Assembly (NCBI RefSeq): GCF_947172395.1
Contig: NC_069084.1
Coordinates: 5,147,107 to 5,211,106 of the forward strand
DNA length: 64,000 nt
Source of the DNA: Bicyclus anynana
Taxonomy: Eukaryota > Arthropoda > Insecta > Lepidoptera > Nymphalidae
Direction of reading: 5' to 3'
Each line of letters opens with the position of its first letter. Position 1 is the stretch's first letter. A model generated the notes under the pieces. The model was given only the letters and a program-made list of their open reading frames with translations, ran no database searches and was not told the DNA's origin. A program made the translations under genes and the position numbers. Shown piece by piece: positions 1 to 11,860 of the stretch.

Positions 1-3000
1 CTTGATCCGCTCCGTGTGGGCTGATAATTGAGGATTTGATTATTAGTCTATGCTATGATCCCATTACAGGGTAAGACCTCCCTTCTTTTATATTATGGAG
101 CTCAGAGGAGGATATTATGGAGCTCCAGAGAGACTTATCATGCGGCATCCAATGCGATTAGGCGTGCTTAGGGTGATTATTACTAATGTTATGATGTTGC
201 AATGATGATGTTTACTGTTGTAACGGAGACTCAAATGCTAATGACGACGAATAACCAGTATCAACGGTTTAATGTGAATGAAAGAACTTCTACTTCTACT
301 TTCATTAAGTTTTAGTGACAGAAACAGTGCATCCTTTTTTACACAGCTTTTTTTTTTACACAGACACCAAACAGAAAGAGTTTACAGCTCAGCATTTAGC
401 CGTTCATTGTAAAAAAGCAATAACCAGCGTTTTTCCACTGGGTGACGACACAGCCAGAGACTATGACCTATGTCCAGCAATGGTCGTCCTTCGGCTGATA
501 ATGATGATGAGCAAGTTGAAATTACCTATCATAATCATGCAACTAGTAATTATAGCAGACGCCCGGTTTCAAGCTAAGTAGCTTCCCAAAAGTAAAAGAA
601 TTTTTCAAATCGGTTCTGCAGTTTTAGAGTCAATACAAACAAACAATCAAAAACCTTTCTATTATAAAATATTAGTATAGAAGATAGATGTAAGTAGGTG
701 AGAAAACTAGGTAAAACTTATTAATAAAAGAAGCATGGCAAGAAAAATACATCCTTGCTGAAAACTAGTTGCTATAGTTTGGCAAGTTTGTTGATGACAC
801 TCCCATGATTTGCGGGCGACGGGAGGAGCGGACTGCGCGGGTGTGAAGTCATGCGAGCGGGACTTCGTTACCCCCTACCGGCCCGCGCGGACCATCCTTA
901 TGAACCAATTTGCCAAGCTATAGTTTGTGATTCTGATAGTTACTTACTGGTGGAAGCAAGTGTCGACCATAGCGCAGGGAAGGCCTTGCAGATCAGTCCA
1001 GCTGTTCATCGGAATGACCCATGGACCAGGAATCGAAGCAGTTGGGCAAGGTGGGATTACACAGTCTTGAGTCGATCTAAAGTTGAGGGTGTAAGGCCAT
1101 AGACCGGGATCTCTATAATCGTTGGTGGGCCAAGTTATGTCGTAAGTAAGTCCAGCACTGGCCATCATTTGGAAGGAAGCATTTCCAGCCATTTGGAGGA
1201 ACGGCAATCGGACACCTGAAATGTAAAACATGTTATGTGCGAGTATTCTAAAATGAGCCTCAATAGCCCAACGGTAAGAGTTACATAGCAAACGAGGTAG
1301 CAAACGCATCCACGTTCGTAGTGTAGCACATCTCTGGTGGAAAAGCACCCTAAAAACCGGGCAGGGTATTAATATCATCATCATCAACCCATATTCGGCT
1401 AACTGCTGAGCTCGAGTCTCTTCTCAGAATGAGAAGGGTTAGGCAAACCACCACGCTGGCCCAATGCGGATTGGCAGACTTCACACACGCAGAAAATTAA
1501 GAAAATTCTCTGGTATACAGGTTTCCTCACGATGTTTTCCTTCACCGTTTGAGACACGTGATATTTAATTTCTTAAAATGCACTTAATTGAAAAGTTGGA
1601 CTGTATTTGAACCTACGCCGGAATCGAAGGCAGAAGTCACATCCACTGGGCTATCACAGCTCAATGATGAGTACCCACGAATAAAAAAAAATAAAAATCT
1701 TATTTACCGTGGACAGAGTTAACGGGGATATTCGCGAAGTGGGCGATCTGACTTCTTTGGTCAGCAAACTCTCTCATCATGGTCGCGTAGTCGGCTTCCC
1801 TCCAATAATCGATTGATACTTGATGGGTGATGGAGTGGAGGGCGATTTCATGGCCAGCATTGTACAGCTCGTTGACCAGAGTGTAGTCGGTGTACTCGTG
1901 GGTCACGAAGAAGGTCGCCGCAGCGGGGCAGGTGTTGGAGTTGCGACGATTGCTCAGCAAGCTGCGGTACAGGACCATGTTGTTGACGTTGACTCCATCG
2001 TCGAAGGTGAGGATGACGAACTAAAATGAAATGTTAAAACATTGTATATTAATAGATGAGCCGTGATAGCCCAGTGGATATGACCTCTGCCTCCGATTCC
2101 GGACACAGCTCCAACTTTTCAGTTGTGTGCATTTTAAGAAATTAAATATCACGTGTCTCAAACGGTGAAGGAAAAACATCGTGAAGATACCTGCATACTA
2201 AAGAATTTTCTTAATTCTCTGCGTGTGTGAAATCTGCCAATCCGCATTGGGTCAGCGTGGTGGACTATTGGCCTAACCCCTCTCATTCTGAGAGGAGACT
2301 CGAGCTCAGCAGTGAGCCGAATACTACGCTACGTTGCTATGGATGCGTTTGATATCCACCAAACATATTTATTGGTGCATAGTTTAGCACTGGTGAAAAC
2401 GGATTCAACTAAGATCTGTTTTATATATGCGTGCTATGGACGCGTGCTATGGGTGCATGCTATTGATACATCGCATACTCGAAGCTCGAACTTCATAGCG
2501 CATCTTCCTCGCACAGCTACATAGCTTAGTATTGGTGGAAACCATATAACGGTCACATATTTTCGTAGAGTAAGTTTCACATCGTCGCAGCATAGCTGCA
2601 TAGCACATCTCTGGTGGAAAAGCACCCTTAAGGTTGTATTTAGTGTAAATATTTTATATCCTGAATAAAATAAAAAATAAATAATGACAAAATTGCATAA
2701 AAATAAATATTTGTAAACGGGACCAGGAGTATAGTTTACAATAGCCTTTAATATTTAGGTATATTAAACACTAGCTGACGCCGCGCAGTTTCAACCGCGT
2801 GGTTCCCGTTCTTGTAGGAATACGGGGATAATATTAGACTATAGCCTTCCTCGATAAATGTGCTATCTAACAATGAAAGAATAATGCAAATCGGACCAGT
2901 AGTTCCTGAGATTAGCGCGTTCAATCAAACAAACAAACTCTTCAGCTTTATAATATTAGTATAGATTTAGTAGAGAACTATCGAGTCAACCGTTATTGTT

Positions 3001-3835
3001 TCTAGAGTCATTCATGATCTTGGTCAAAATTATATAAGAATCTCGGAATTTGAAATACGCAGCTGAGTATTCGTACAAACTTGTACTTAGGAATTCTAAA
3101 ACTTGTCTCAAAATTTACATAATATGGTTTTTCGCTAATTGTATTTATTAGTAATATTGTAGAGAATTAAATTCCCTACAGCTTTTGTTTCAAAAGATGG
3201 ATGATTCGGATCGGGAACCACGCGGTGTCAGCTAGTTTATAATAACCTATTTCAAGGAGCAATCTTACAAGCATCACAAGTATTATCCTACTTAATATTA
3301 TAAACGCGAAAGTTTGTATGGGTGTTTGGATGTTTGTTACGCTTTAACGCCGTTACTACTCAAGCGATTTAGCTGTAATTTGGAATGCAAAATAGATATT
3401 ACTCTGGATTGACACATTTACTTTTTATCCCGAAAAAAAAACCATGGTTTCCCGAGATTTGCGAAAACTGATGATTTTGATGATATGAATGTTTCTTACT
3501 CTTTCACGCCTCGACTTCTAGACCGAATTAGCTGAAATTTGTTATTAAGATATATTACAGTCTGGATTAACATATAGGTTCCTTTTTATCCCGGAAAAAT
3601 CCATGGTTCCCGAGGGATTTGTGAAAAACTAAATTCGCGGCCGTCCGATAGTAATGTGATATTAGCATACCTGAGGTGTGTTAGCGGCTGTAAAACCTCC
3701 AGGAACAGTTGTGTCCGTGCATCTGCAGTGTGGCAGAGAACACAGCGTGGGGTCGCAAGGCGCAGCATCCGGAAGGTCGGCCGCCAGTATGGACCCCACC
3801 AACACAGCAGAAATCACAGCCAAGGCAAACTTCAT
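1..3835 (-). CDS. Gene C: secreted chitin deacetylase-like protein, 3' end off the window
   Basis: Predicted secreted CE4 (NodB-type) deacetylase that would remove acetyl groups from chitin. Exons on the minus strand: 3671-3835 (55 codons from the ATG), 1708-2020, 948-1215, and the first 20 bases of exon 4 at 1-20. Splice sites are GT/AG, and exon lengths (165, 313, 268) and phases match genes A and B exactly. Residues 1 to about 18 are a signal peptide (MKFALAVISA start), followed by a Cys-rich segment, CDPTLCSLPHCRC. Exon 2 opens with FVILTFDDGVN (motif 1, catalytic and metal Asp) and contains LHSITHQ (metal His pair). Exon 3 begins GVRLPF (motif 3) and contains YDITWP. It differs from A and B at many residues, for example TDTT for SSQS in exon 1 and NDYRDP for NALREP in exon 3, so it is an older tandem paralogue. 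The active site seen so far is intact. Introns 2 and 3 hold a SINE and a small inverted-repeat element. The last half lies beyond base 1. Confidence 0.9.
773..922. mobile_element. Small inverted-repeat element (MITE), TATAGCTTGGCAAA family
   Basis: Ends TATAGTTTGGCAAG and, inverted, TATAGCTTGGCAAA, about 150 bp, with a GC-rich centre. It lies in intron 3 of gene C. Other copies are at about 13895-14090, 17149-17306 and 58065-58240. No coding capacity. Confidence 0.65.
1375..1663 (-). mobile_element. tRNA-derived SINE, family S1
   Basis: Read on the minus strand it has the tRNA-like head (TGATAGCCCAGTGGATGTGA), the central GGTGAAGGAAAACATCGTGA block and the tail GAGCTCAGCAGTTAGCCGAA with a GATGATGATG end. 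It lies in intron 2 of gene C. Confidence 0.8.
2058..2325 (+). mobile_element. tRNA-derived SINE, family S1, B box deleted
   Basis: Starts GAGCCGTGATAGCCCAGTGG. The stretch that holds the B box in other copies (GGTTCGAATCC) is missing after TCCGATTCCGG. The rest runs to AGTGAGCCGAATAC. It lies in intron 1 of gene C. Confidence 0.8.
2771..2968 (+). mobile_element. Repeat family ACTAGCTGACGCCGCGC ... AGTATAGAT
   Basis: About 200 bp from CTAGCTGACGCCGCGCAG to TATAATATTAGTATAGAT, in intron 1 of gene C. A common interspersed repeat of unknown class, without coding capacity. Confidence 0.75.
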
Positions 3836-3925
3836 GTTTGCCTTTTCACCTCTAACTTTGATTTGTCAAATAATGCCGCAAATCCTGCATCGGTATATAT
3901 ATTACCTTTATCTTTATCTGCATGT
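3836..3925 (-). promoter_or_regulatory. Core promoter of gene C: TATA box and tandem GATA motifs
   Basis: On the minus strand a TATATATA stretch lies at 3894-3902, about 60 bases before the ATG. Just upstream, 3905-3919 reads AGATAAAGATAAAGG, two overlapping GATA-factor motifs. The 5' leader TATTTGACAAATCAAAG is shared with genes A and B. GATA sites are typical of insect midgut promoters; use here is inferred. Confidence 0.6.
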
Positions 3926-4529
3926 TTGGATATAATCTTGTAATTGCCTAATATTGTAATTCAATTTCTTATCTAGTAAGGGGAAGCAATTAATGTTTTT
4001 GATCAATGGATTGGGAATTTTCAATATCTACATACCTAACTACGTTTTACATGCGCGAGCATTAGGTTACAGGTTTTGTTAATTAATTAAATAAGTTAAC
4101 ATGTATTGTCAAATGGGTTTTGGGTTTTGCCATTTTTTTTTGCAAAATTAACCTGATTGTATATTTTACACCCGTATATAATTTTCCTATTGTAGTTTTC
4201 TCTTTCACCGTAGAGACTAAATTCTTGGACTTTATCACAATAAAAAAGGACGAAAAGGTTAAAAAAATCCTCAAGATTCTTTAGTAACTTATTCCACTTA
4301 GACTTACCTATTATAAGTACTGTTTTTAACATAGATCTAATCTATTAGTCTAAGGTTTTTGATAATTTTGGTTTACAATTACATCTCATAACAGAATTTG
4401 TATCAACCTTATACATAGTTTAGAAGCACCTAGATAAAATAATTTGATAGATTATCGATAAATCTTGGTATAATTTCCCAGGAAGATAAATCAATTTACG
4501 TAATATTGCACTTTCGATGGATAATAAAA

Positions 4530-5170
4530 AATGTTATTATCGATTCGGCGTATTTTGGATGCATTAGATAAGATTACAATAGACAATTTCGATAACATTT
4601 TTACTAGGCCAGTCAAATAATAAATTTACAAAACCTACATATCTTAGATTATTTTCAAGACGTTGTTTATAGGCCTATTTGAACTACTCGTATGTACCTA
4701 CCCAAGTTTGCAACTCTCAAAAATTTTTGGAAAAATTTGTAGAAAAACACACGAAAAACTGCGATTTTTTTCAGGTTCTAATTATGTCCTTATCCGCGCA
4801 TTTTTCTTCTAACGCCATTCCTTATCGTTGTAAGAGCACTTTTAAATTAAGCCCAATGGAAATTGTATAGGTTGTTTGGTTATTGGATTACGGCACTTTG
4901 AAAGTATTTTGTTTCAATTTACCAGCTTTTTTGTTCTTTCCACTACTCTTTAAGAGATGAAAACTGCAAACAACGATACACATAGCCATAATGGGTTCAA
5001 ACAACGTGCTAAAATGTCAGAGTCACAAGTTTTGCGAATTTAGAGATTTATGTGTCGATTTTGACTGGGCTATACGTTTACTAAAGGAACACATTAAAGG
5101 GCATTAGTGATATCACAATTATAAATCTATGATCGGTTCCTGATTTCCAATGAATATTTTGGCATTGTAG
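4530..5170 (-). repeat. Upstream block of gene C, paralogous to the upstream of gene A
   Basis: TATCGATTCGGCGTATTTTG with GCATTAGATAAGATTA (4540-4575), and AAAGGGCATTAGTGATATCA (5095-5115), match TATCGATTCAGTGTGTTTTG and AAAGGGCATTAGTGACATCA at 14130-14230. The tandem duplication that made genes C and A therefore carried at least 1.3 kb of upstream DNA. Confidence 0.6.
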
Positions 5171-5299
5171 ATTTTAATCGTAATCATCATGAATTAGGGC
5201 AAAAATAAATAGTCAATAGGTAATACTAATTTGTATCATTGATGCCTATATAGATTGTTTTGCTAAAGGTATACTAAACTAAATTAATAATATTATTTT

Positions 5300-5965
5300 C
5301 TAGGTTATGAGTAACCCGCCCGCGGTTTCACCCGCGTAGTTCCTGTTCCCGTGGGAATACGGGGATAAAACATAGCCTATGTTCATCAGGGATAATTATA
5401 ATCAGTGGCATTTATTCAACTGGCAATTTGTATGTATAATGCTTACTCTAGATAAGAACTTTTTTCACTTACATCACTGCTTGACGTAGGATTATAACGG
5501 AGAAATAATCATTTTTCAAATAGGTCCAGTAGTCAATGCAAACAATCAAATCTATCCTCTTTAATATAAATTGATATAAAATTGATTGATTGGGTTGATA
5601 ATGATGGAACTCTAATTGGAACAGATACCTATACGATCCCATACCCTAGAAAGTAGGAGCAAAGGCGGCCAAGTGCTGTAAATAAACACATCTGAGTCTA
5701 GGAGACGTGGTTATTTTACTACTAGCAGACGTCACGCAATTGCATCCGCAGTTTCCGTTCCCGTGGGATTACGGTGATAAATTATGGCCTAAGTTTATCA
5801 GGGTAGAGATAATGTAGGATATATATAATGTAGGATATAATGTAGGATATAATGTAGGAATGTAGGATAATAATGGCAAAATAATTTTCCAAATCTGTCC
5901 ATTAATTTTAGAGACTATTCAATGCAAACAAACAAACAATCTTTCCTCTTTATAATAGTATATAG
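5300..5965 (+). mobile_element. Two diverged ACTAGCTGACGCC-type repeats between genes C and A
   Basis: Copies at about 5310-5570 and 5725-5965, recognised by CCCGCGTAGTTCCTGTTCCC and TTTCCGTTCCCGTGGGATTA. The second contains a small AATGTAGGATAT tandem run (5810-5870). Confidence 0.55.
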
Positions 5966-6653
5966 AATATGTGGACCTTTAAGGGGTGTAGCCATAAATA
6001 GAAACTCAAATAACCAGTGGGGTGGTAAATAACACAGCGTTGTGCTCCTTAAACATCTTCATTTATTCGGGAGATTTATTTAATTATATTTTTTTTAAAC
6101 ATGGTGCATTTAATATTATTTTTATAAATAAAAAAAAGAATACAACGGAACTTAAACTAACTTATCCTAATGACTATACAAATTATGCCCACATTGTATT
6201 GTGGCTAGAATACTGGCTTCATTTCTCGCCCTAGATAGCCAGGCTGATCCTTTGTGCAAAAATGAGTCAGCTTCTGTCAACTAGCCGCGGTAAAATGATC
6301 CGGGGATTTTTTTGGCACTGCGACTCCATGTCCCAAGGGTATCCCCGGCTAAAGGAACAATTAAGTAACTCTCAGTCAGAGATATATGTGTAAATTACCG
6401 GTTTCAGTTTTTTCTGCTGCGGCTCCCGGTCTTGATTCTGTCAATTATAAAATTTACAGAATCTGACTGACTGATGACGGTCAAAATAATTGCCAACCCA
6501 TATATTATAAGCGGCTAAAGTTTCTGTTTGTCGTCTATATAGCTATAGCTTATTAGTTGCTTAGGTAGTACTAGCCAATGGGGTGAAGTTGTCAAGTTGA
6601 AGAAGTCAAAGCGAAGCTTGACTGGGCCGCTAGTTATCAGTGTATCTTCTCTT

Positions 6654-9600
6654 TTACAATCCAAGGGGGTTGTTAATCCAGGGGTAGACTCGCGGGCATC
6701 TGCTGCACACCTGCATGTAGTAGTTTTTCTGTAAATATAATAAGTGAAAATGGAAATTAGAGACGTTTTACTTTAGTGTCACCGCACACGGGCCAACAAC
6801 AACAAAAACGCCGCCACAAGAAGCAAGAAGGGGCCACAAAAGTAGCTGAAGCGCGCTACAGCCACTTGTGGCCGGTGGTCGACACTTGCGGTCTTAGGTA
6901 GATACTTTTCGACTCCAACAGGTTTACAGAGATAAGAGAGAATGCGGAATCGCGTGAGTGGCGTGTGGCGACGTTTAGTGGCTGGTGCGGGCCACAAGAA
7001 GCGAGCAGCGGCGATTCTAACGTGTGGCGGTCACCTGCGTCAACCGTGTGCGGCGAGTCCATATAAAATGTATGAAAACTACAGGAAATATGCCGGTAGC
7101 GGCGTTTTGTGGTTGTGGCCGGAGGCCCATGTGCAGGAGCCCTTATCCTTTCCAGGTTAATCTAAGGTTCCCTGTACACACGAAATATTTCTGTCAAATA
7201 ATTGTACATAAAGCATCGCAAACGTTTCGAAAACTAGAAAAATGTATATGTCACATGATCAAGATCTGTCATTCCTATACAATTTTCTAGTTTTCGAAGC
7301 GTTTGCGATCGTAGAAACAGAATCGACGTTGGCTTGGCTACAGGGGCAGGATCGTCATGTTTGGAAGTCCTTAAAAAGGCCCATGTCCTGCAGTGAACGT
7401 CCTTCGGCTGATATGATGATGGTAATGGAGCCAAAGAGAGAGCAAATAGTAATTAATATAAATATTGCATCATACGTTGTCGGCAGGAGCGCGCAAGGGT
7501 CCGCAGAAGGTGGCGCTGCATGGGGCACGCACATGGCTCCTGCATGGTCTCTGACGGTAATTGTTGACTGAGACAGGGTTCTGCACCCAGTTAGCCACTT
7601 CCTTGGCGTTGACCTGTAATATAATATACATGTATTTAACTGCCTCATTGGTCCCGTGGTTAGCTGGTTCAGCTACGGACAATGAGGTCCAGGGTTCGAA
7701 TCCCGGGTCAGGCCAACAAAAACAAAATAGGTTATTGGGATTTTTCTTACAAGGAAAATCTTAATAGCAGCCTGGAGTTGGGAAGTTGGCGGTGTTAGTA
7801 CACCCCCGTGCCTCGGAGAGCATGTAAAGCCGTCGGTCCTGCGCCTGATCTCTCACCGGTCGTGTCGGTCTGCCGTCCCATCGGATTTCGAGAGTGAGAG
7901 AAGAGAGAGTGCACCTGTGCTTGCGCACACACTTGTGCACTATAATATCTCCTGCGTACATGGTTAATCTCACCATGAGATTAGCCGCCGTGACCGAAGG
8001 TCGGTCGGGAGCATATTATTATTATTAGTCATCATCATCATATTTATCTCACTCTTGAGCAGGAAACTCTTCTCGGAATGAGAGGGGTTAGGCTAATAGT
8101 TCAACACACTGACCCAATGTAGATTGTCCGACTTCACATACAAACTCGGTAAGCAGGTTTCCTCACAATGATTTTCTTTCACCAGTTAGGGGACGAGAAA
8201 TTTAATTTCTTAAAATGCACATAACTGAAAAGTTAGAGGTGCATTCCCTGGACCGGATAAGAACCTTTGCCCTCCGAATCAGAGAGGAGGACTTATCCAA
8301 TGGGATATCTCTGTGTATTAGTACTTGTATCTTTTTTTGCAGGATCAAGACAATGCAGCAGAATATTTTGAATTTAATATGTATGAAAAATCGATCAATC
8401 GATCAATCGTTTCATATACCTTATGATAGTTATATAAAGTTAGAATACCGGGGCACTAAAAGTATGACTCATCAAAGGTAAAATGAAGAAAAAGAAGCAA
8501 GAAGAAAACATTCATGCTGAAAAACCTTCGCTACTAGTTCAAGAAAAACACTGTGTCTACGATTTAATTTGTCAAAAACTGACGACCTTTTTAGAAGAGA
8601 CACTTTAAGAAGAAGTGGATTTAAAAAGAATCGAAATGCTAACTTCTTCTGCAGAGATTTTTTGAATACTGTCTTGTTTGTGTTGTCAGTAGAGACGCTA
8701 GCTTACCATGAATGCATCATCGAGGTTGCTGAGGAAATCTAAGAATCGCTCCAACGCAAATCTGAGGCCAGGATTGATCCGGACGAACCATTCGTGTACG
8801 TAGAAGCCGAAAGGCGCACGGTTTCCGTTATAGTGTCTCTGGAAGTTGCGCATGATGAACTGGAACCAGCCTTCTTGATCCGCTCCGTGAGGGCTGATGA
8901 TAAATAATTTTAACATTATGCTCCATTAATTATTGATGATTGAAATGGAGTCCTAGGTCGGGATATAAAATTTACTTACTGGTGGAAACAATTGTCGACC
9001 ATTGAGCAGGGTAGTCCTTGCAAATCAGTCCAGGTGATCATGGGAATGACCCATGGACCAGGAATTGATGCAGTTGGGCACGGAGGGATTACACAGTCTT
9101 GAGTCGATCTAAAGTTGAGGGTATAAGGCCATAAACCCGGCTCTCTAAGGGCGTTGGTGGGCCAACTTATGTCGTAAGTAAGTCCGGCACTGGCCATCAT
9201 TTGGAAGGAAGCATTTCCAGACATTTGGAGGAACGGTAAACGAACACCTGAAATGTAAAACATGTTATGTATTTCAAAATGTTTTTCTTCATTGTTACTG
9301 AATTTACTGCTTTTGATAAATTATTACGTTTATTTGAATTACTAAAACTTTTTTTGCATACAATTTAAGGTGGAAAATCTCTATGCCATGCCTCGAAGCG
9401 CACGTTAAGCCTGTTGATCATGATCATTATTATAAACATGTGGTAGTGGTCGTCACAAAATGAAACATTATCGTCTAAACCAGCCTAACTGCATTTAAAA
9501 AGTGGATATAATCTCTGGCCCGTAAATGTAGTGGGCTCTTAAAATAGGCTGATAAATGATGAATACAAATAAAAAATTTACCGTGGACAGTGTTAATGGG

Positions 9601-11186
9601 AATATTCGCAAAATGAGCAATCTGACTTCGTTGGTCACCAATCTCTCTCATCATGGTGGCGTAGTCAGCATCCCTCCAATAGTCGGTCGGGACTTGATGA
9701 GTGATGGAATGGAGAGCGATTTCATGGCCAGCATTGTACAGCTCGTTGACCAGAGTGTAGTCGGTGTATTCGTGGTTCACGAAGAAGGTGGCCGCAACAG
9801 GACAGTTGTTGGAGCTCCGACGATTCCCGAGTAAGCTGCGGTATAGCACCATGTTATTGACGTTAACTGCATCATCAAAGGTGAGGAGGACAAACTAAAA
9901 AAAAAATTAAAAGACAAACTAAAAAAGTGTGTACTTTTCGAATAGTTAATTTAATTAAAAAAAAAAAAATTCTTTTCAAATAGAAATAGAAAAAAGTAAA
10001 ATAGTTTGCCTGTTTTTGATATAACGTTTGGCTTTTGATATAGTAAGGCACACAGACAGTTTGCGATCGTAGACATAGAATCGACGTGCAACTTGTCTTC
10101 TCAATGTCCGTGGAGTAGATTAACCAATTTTGACCGATTGTATATCGTGAATGCATTTTTTTTTAAAAACGGTACAAGTGCGAGTGAACTCGCGTGAATG
10201 GATTTCGAACAACGTTGGGATCTAATCTTCAGCTTAAATGTGGGCTTATCATTTTTTGTTAATTATTTATCAGCCTATAAACAATACTAGTAAAATATAA
10301 GAGTTGAAAAGTATGTTGGCCTACACATTAACACTGCAAAAGTAAGTTGTTACGCTCAGTATAGAGTGATTTTGCATTTTCACCATTTAAAAATATATCA
10401 GAGATCCTCTTTATCGCCTGTCGCTATTATTATAGCAGTCCGTAAAAGAGGCAATTTAGGACTATTTATTCTGTAGTAAAGTAGAGTAATGGCAGTTTAT
10501 TACGATTTTAAGCCAATAACCCTATTTATTTTCATTGTTGATTGAACTATATTGAAAACTATTGGAGATAGCTGGCAACCTTGGAGCAGGCCCACGTACT
10601 ATTGTAAGTGTTTTGTTCTGTACTGCTATGGAAAACCTTAAGTGTATAAAATATTATGATGTGATCATATCGATGATCATGCTTGAAAAATTATCCCATA
10701 CTGCTGACGCCGCGCAGTTTCACCCGCGTGGTTACCGTTCCCGTAGGAATACGGGGATTTTATATGTTATAGCCTTTAATCTTTCTCAAATGGGCTGTCT
10801 AGCTGGCTGTGAAAGAATTTTTCAAATCGGACCAGTAGTTTCTGAGATTAGCGCGTTAAAGCAAACAAACAAAAGACAAACTCTTCAGCTTTATAATATT
10901 AGTATAGATTATTGCACTATTTTCGAAGCAATTACGCAAGTACGATCCTGAACGTCCTGTCCTACGATTAACTATGGGAACATACCGTTGACTCAATGAT
11001 TATCTAATGTAATATTAGTACCTGTGGTGTATTAGCGGCTGTAAAACCTCCAGGAATACTCTGGCTCGAGCATCTGCAGTGCGGTAGAGTACATAACGAG
11101 GGGTCACAAGGCGCCGCGCCTGGAAGTTGCGCCTGGACGTAGGAGACCACCAACACGGCAGAAATCACACCGAAGGCAAACTTCAT
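6654..11186 (-). CDS. Gene A: complete gut-type chitin deacetylase, six exons, 381 aa
   Basis: Predicted secreted CE4 chitin deacetylase. Minus-strand exons: 11022-11186, 9582-9894, 8980-9247, 8707-8893, 7476-7613, 6654-6728 (stop TAA at 6654-6656). All introns are GT/AG. Residues 1-19 form a signal peptide ending VQA. Residues 27-39 are a Cys-rich linker and the catalytic domain follows directly. Motif 1 TFDD is at 60-63 (D62 catalytic base, D63 metal), motif 2 HSITH at 117-121 (H117 and H121 metal ligands), motif 3 RLPF at 162-165, YDISWP at 184-189, and FGFYVHEWF around H282 is the likely motif 5. The C-terminus is Cys-rich (CSRCP). There is no CBM14 chitin-binding or LDLa domain, as in the group V gut enzymes of insects, and the length fits that group. 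It sits tail-first towards gene C in tandem. Only eight residues differ from gene B. The family assignment is firm; substrate and tissue are inferred. Confidence 0.93.
6780..7145. mobile_element. GC-rich foldback element pieces, gene A intron 5
   Basis: Two halves of the family at 42672-42917: 6780-6890 and about 6944-7140, each with the ACACGGGCC or GTGTGCGGCGA end. The right arm keeps only the first half (63095-63200). Confidence 0.65.
7205..7335. mobile_element. Palindromic MITE in gene A intron 5 (shared)
   Basis: GCAAACGTTTCGAAAACTAG and CTAGTTTTCGAAGCGTTTGC arms around ATGATCAAGATCTGTCATTC. The mirror copy in gene B is at 62560-62660, starting about 18 bases after exon 5. Confidence 0.65.
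7637..8023 (+). mobile_element. Second tRNA-derived SINE family (S2), left arm only
   Basis: Head CTGCCTCATTGGTCC, B-box-like GGTTCGAATCCCGGGTC and tail ATTATTATTATTAG. It is inserted in intron 4 of gene A between bases that are adjacent in gene B (CATGTATTAGTCATC). A minus-strand copy is at 34868-35231. Confidence 0.75.
8026..8300 (-). mobile_element. Old tRNA-derived SINE, family S1, left arm
   Basis: A diverged S1 copy in intron 4 of gene A, antisense to the window. A shortened mirror copy survives in gene B intron 4 (about 62236-62375), so the insertion predates the arms' divergence. Confidence 0.6.
10697..10911 (+). mobile_element. ACTAGCTGACGCC repeat, left arm (shared)
   Basis: Intron 1 of gene A, antisense to the gene. 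The mirror copy is at 59765-59962 in gene B. Confidence 0.75.
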
Positions 11187-11275
11187 GTTTGCCTTTTCAC
11201 CTTTAACTTTGATTTGTCAAATAGTGCCATAAATACAGGATCGCTATTTATATAACCTTTATCTTAATCTGTATG
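11187..11275 (-). promoter_or_regulatory. Core promoter of gene A
   Basis: On the minus strand a TATATAAAT box lies at 11246-11254, 68 bases before the ATG, with an AGATAAAGG GATA motif at 11256-11264. The layout and leader are nearly identical to gene B and similar to gene C. Confidence 0.65.
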
Positions 11276-11860
11276 CTTGGATAATCTAATGTATTTCGAT
11301 TTCGTATCTCGTATATAGAGGAATCAGTGAGGGCAAAAACCTCGGAACCCAGTGGATGGATTTTGATAATTATTTTACATTTAAGTTCTTATGTTATATA
11401 TGTTACCAATAATGTGTAATTTTAGATATTTTATACAATGCCTTAGCAATGTCTATAATAACTTTAATAAAAAATACTTCTTTTTTAATCCCTGACGCAA
11501 AAGTGGCGTAACTTTAAGCCTTACATTATGCGTTTGTTTGTGTTATAAGAGTCTCAGCCCTTTTTAACCGACTTCCAAAAAGGAGGAGGTTCTACGTTCG
11601 GCTGTATGTATGTTTTTTTTTTTTTTTTTTTATGTATGTCCAGCGATAATTCCGTCAATTATGGACCGATTTTGAAAATTCTTTTTTTGTTTTGTAGGGT
11701 TTACTTCCAGGGTGGTTCCATTTTTTTCATGTCAGGATCTGATGATGGCATCCTGGAGAAATTGAGGGGAACTTTCGAAAGTTGTAGAGACGGCTAGTAC
11801 GTTTGTTAGTGTTTCCATAAGGTATTTTAAACCACTACAACTTTATGAAGGTTTGGAGTT

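Larger units (their letters stand above)
3926..6653. other. Intergenic DNA between gene C and the gene A stop
   Basis: No coding frame with support. It holds the paralogous upstream block and two interspersed repeats listed separately. From about 6324 it is the outer part of the left arm, matching 63672-64000 on the other side. A TAGCGGCCCAGTCAAGCTTC repeat lies just after each gene's stop (inverted at 6600-6640). Confidence 0.7.

Noticed and set aside
7642..7714. tRNA gene suggested by GGTTCGAATCCCGGGTC
   Set aside because: The tRNA-like part continues into a SINE body with a microsatellite tail. No complete cloverleaf was seen.
9556..9834. Plus-strand 92-codon frame opposite exon 2 of gene A (and its mirror at 60680-60958)
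   Set aside because: Antisense shadow of a conserved coding exon.
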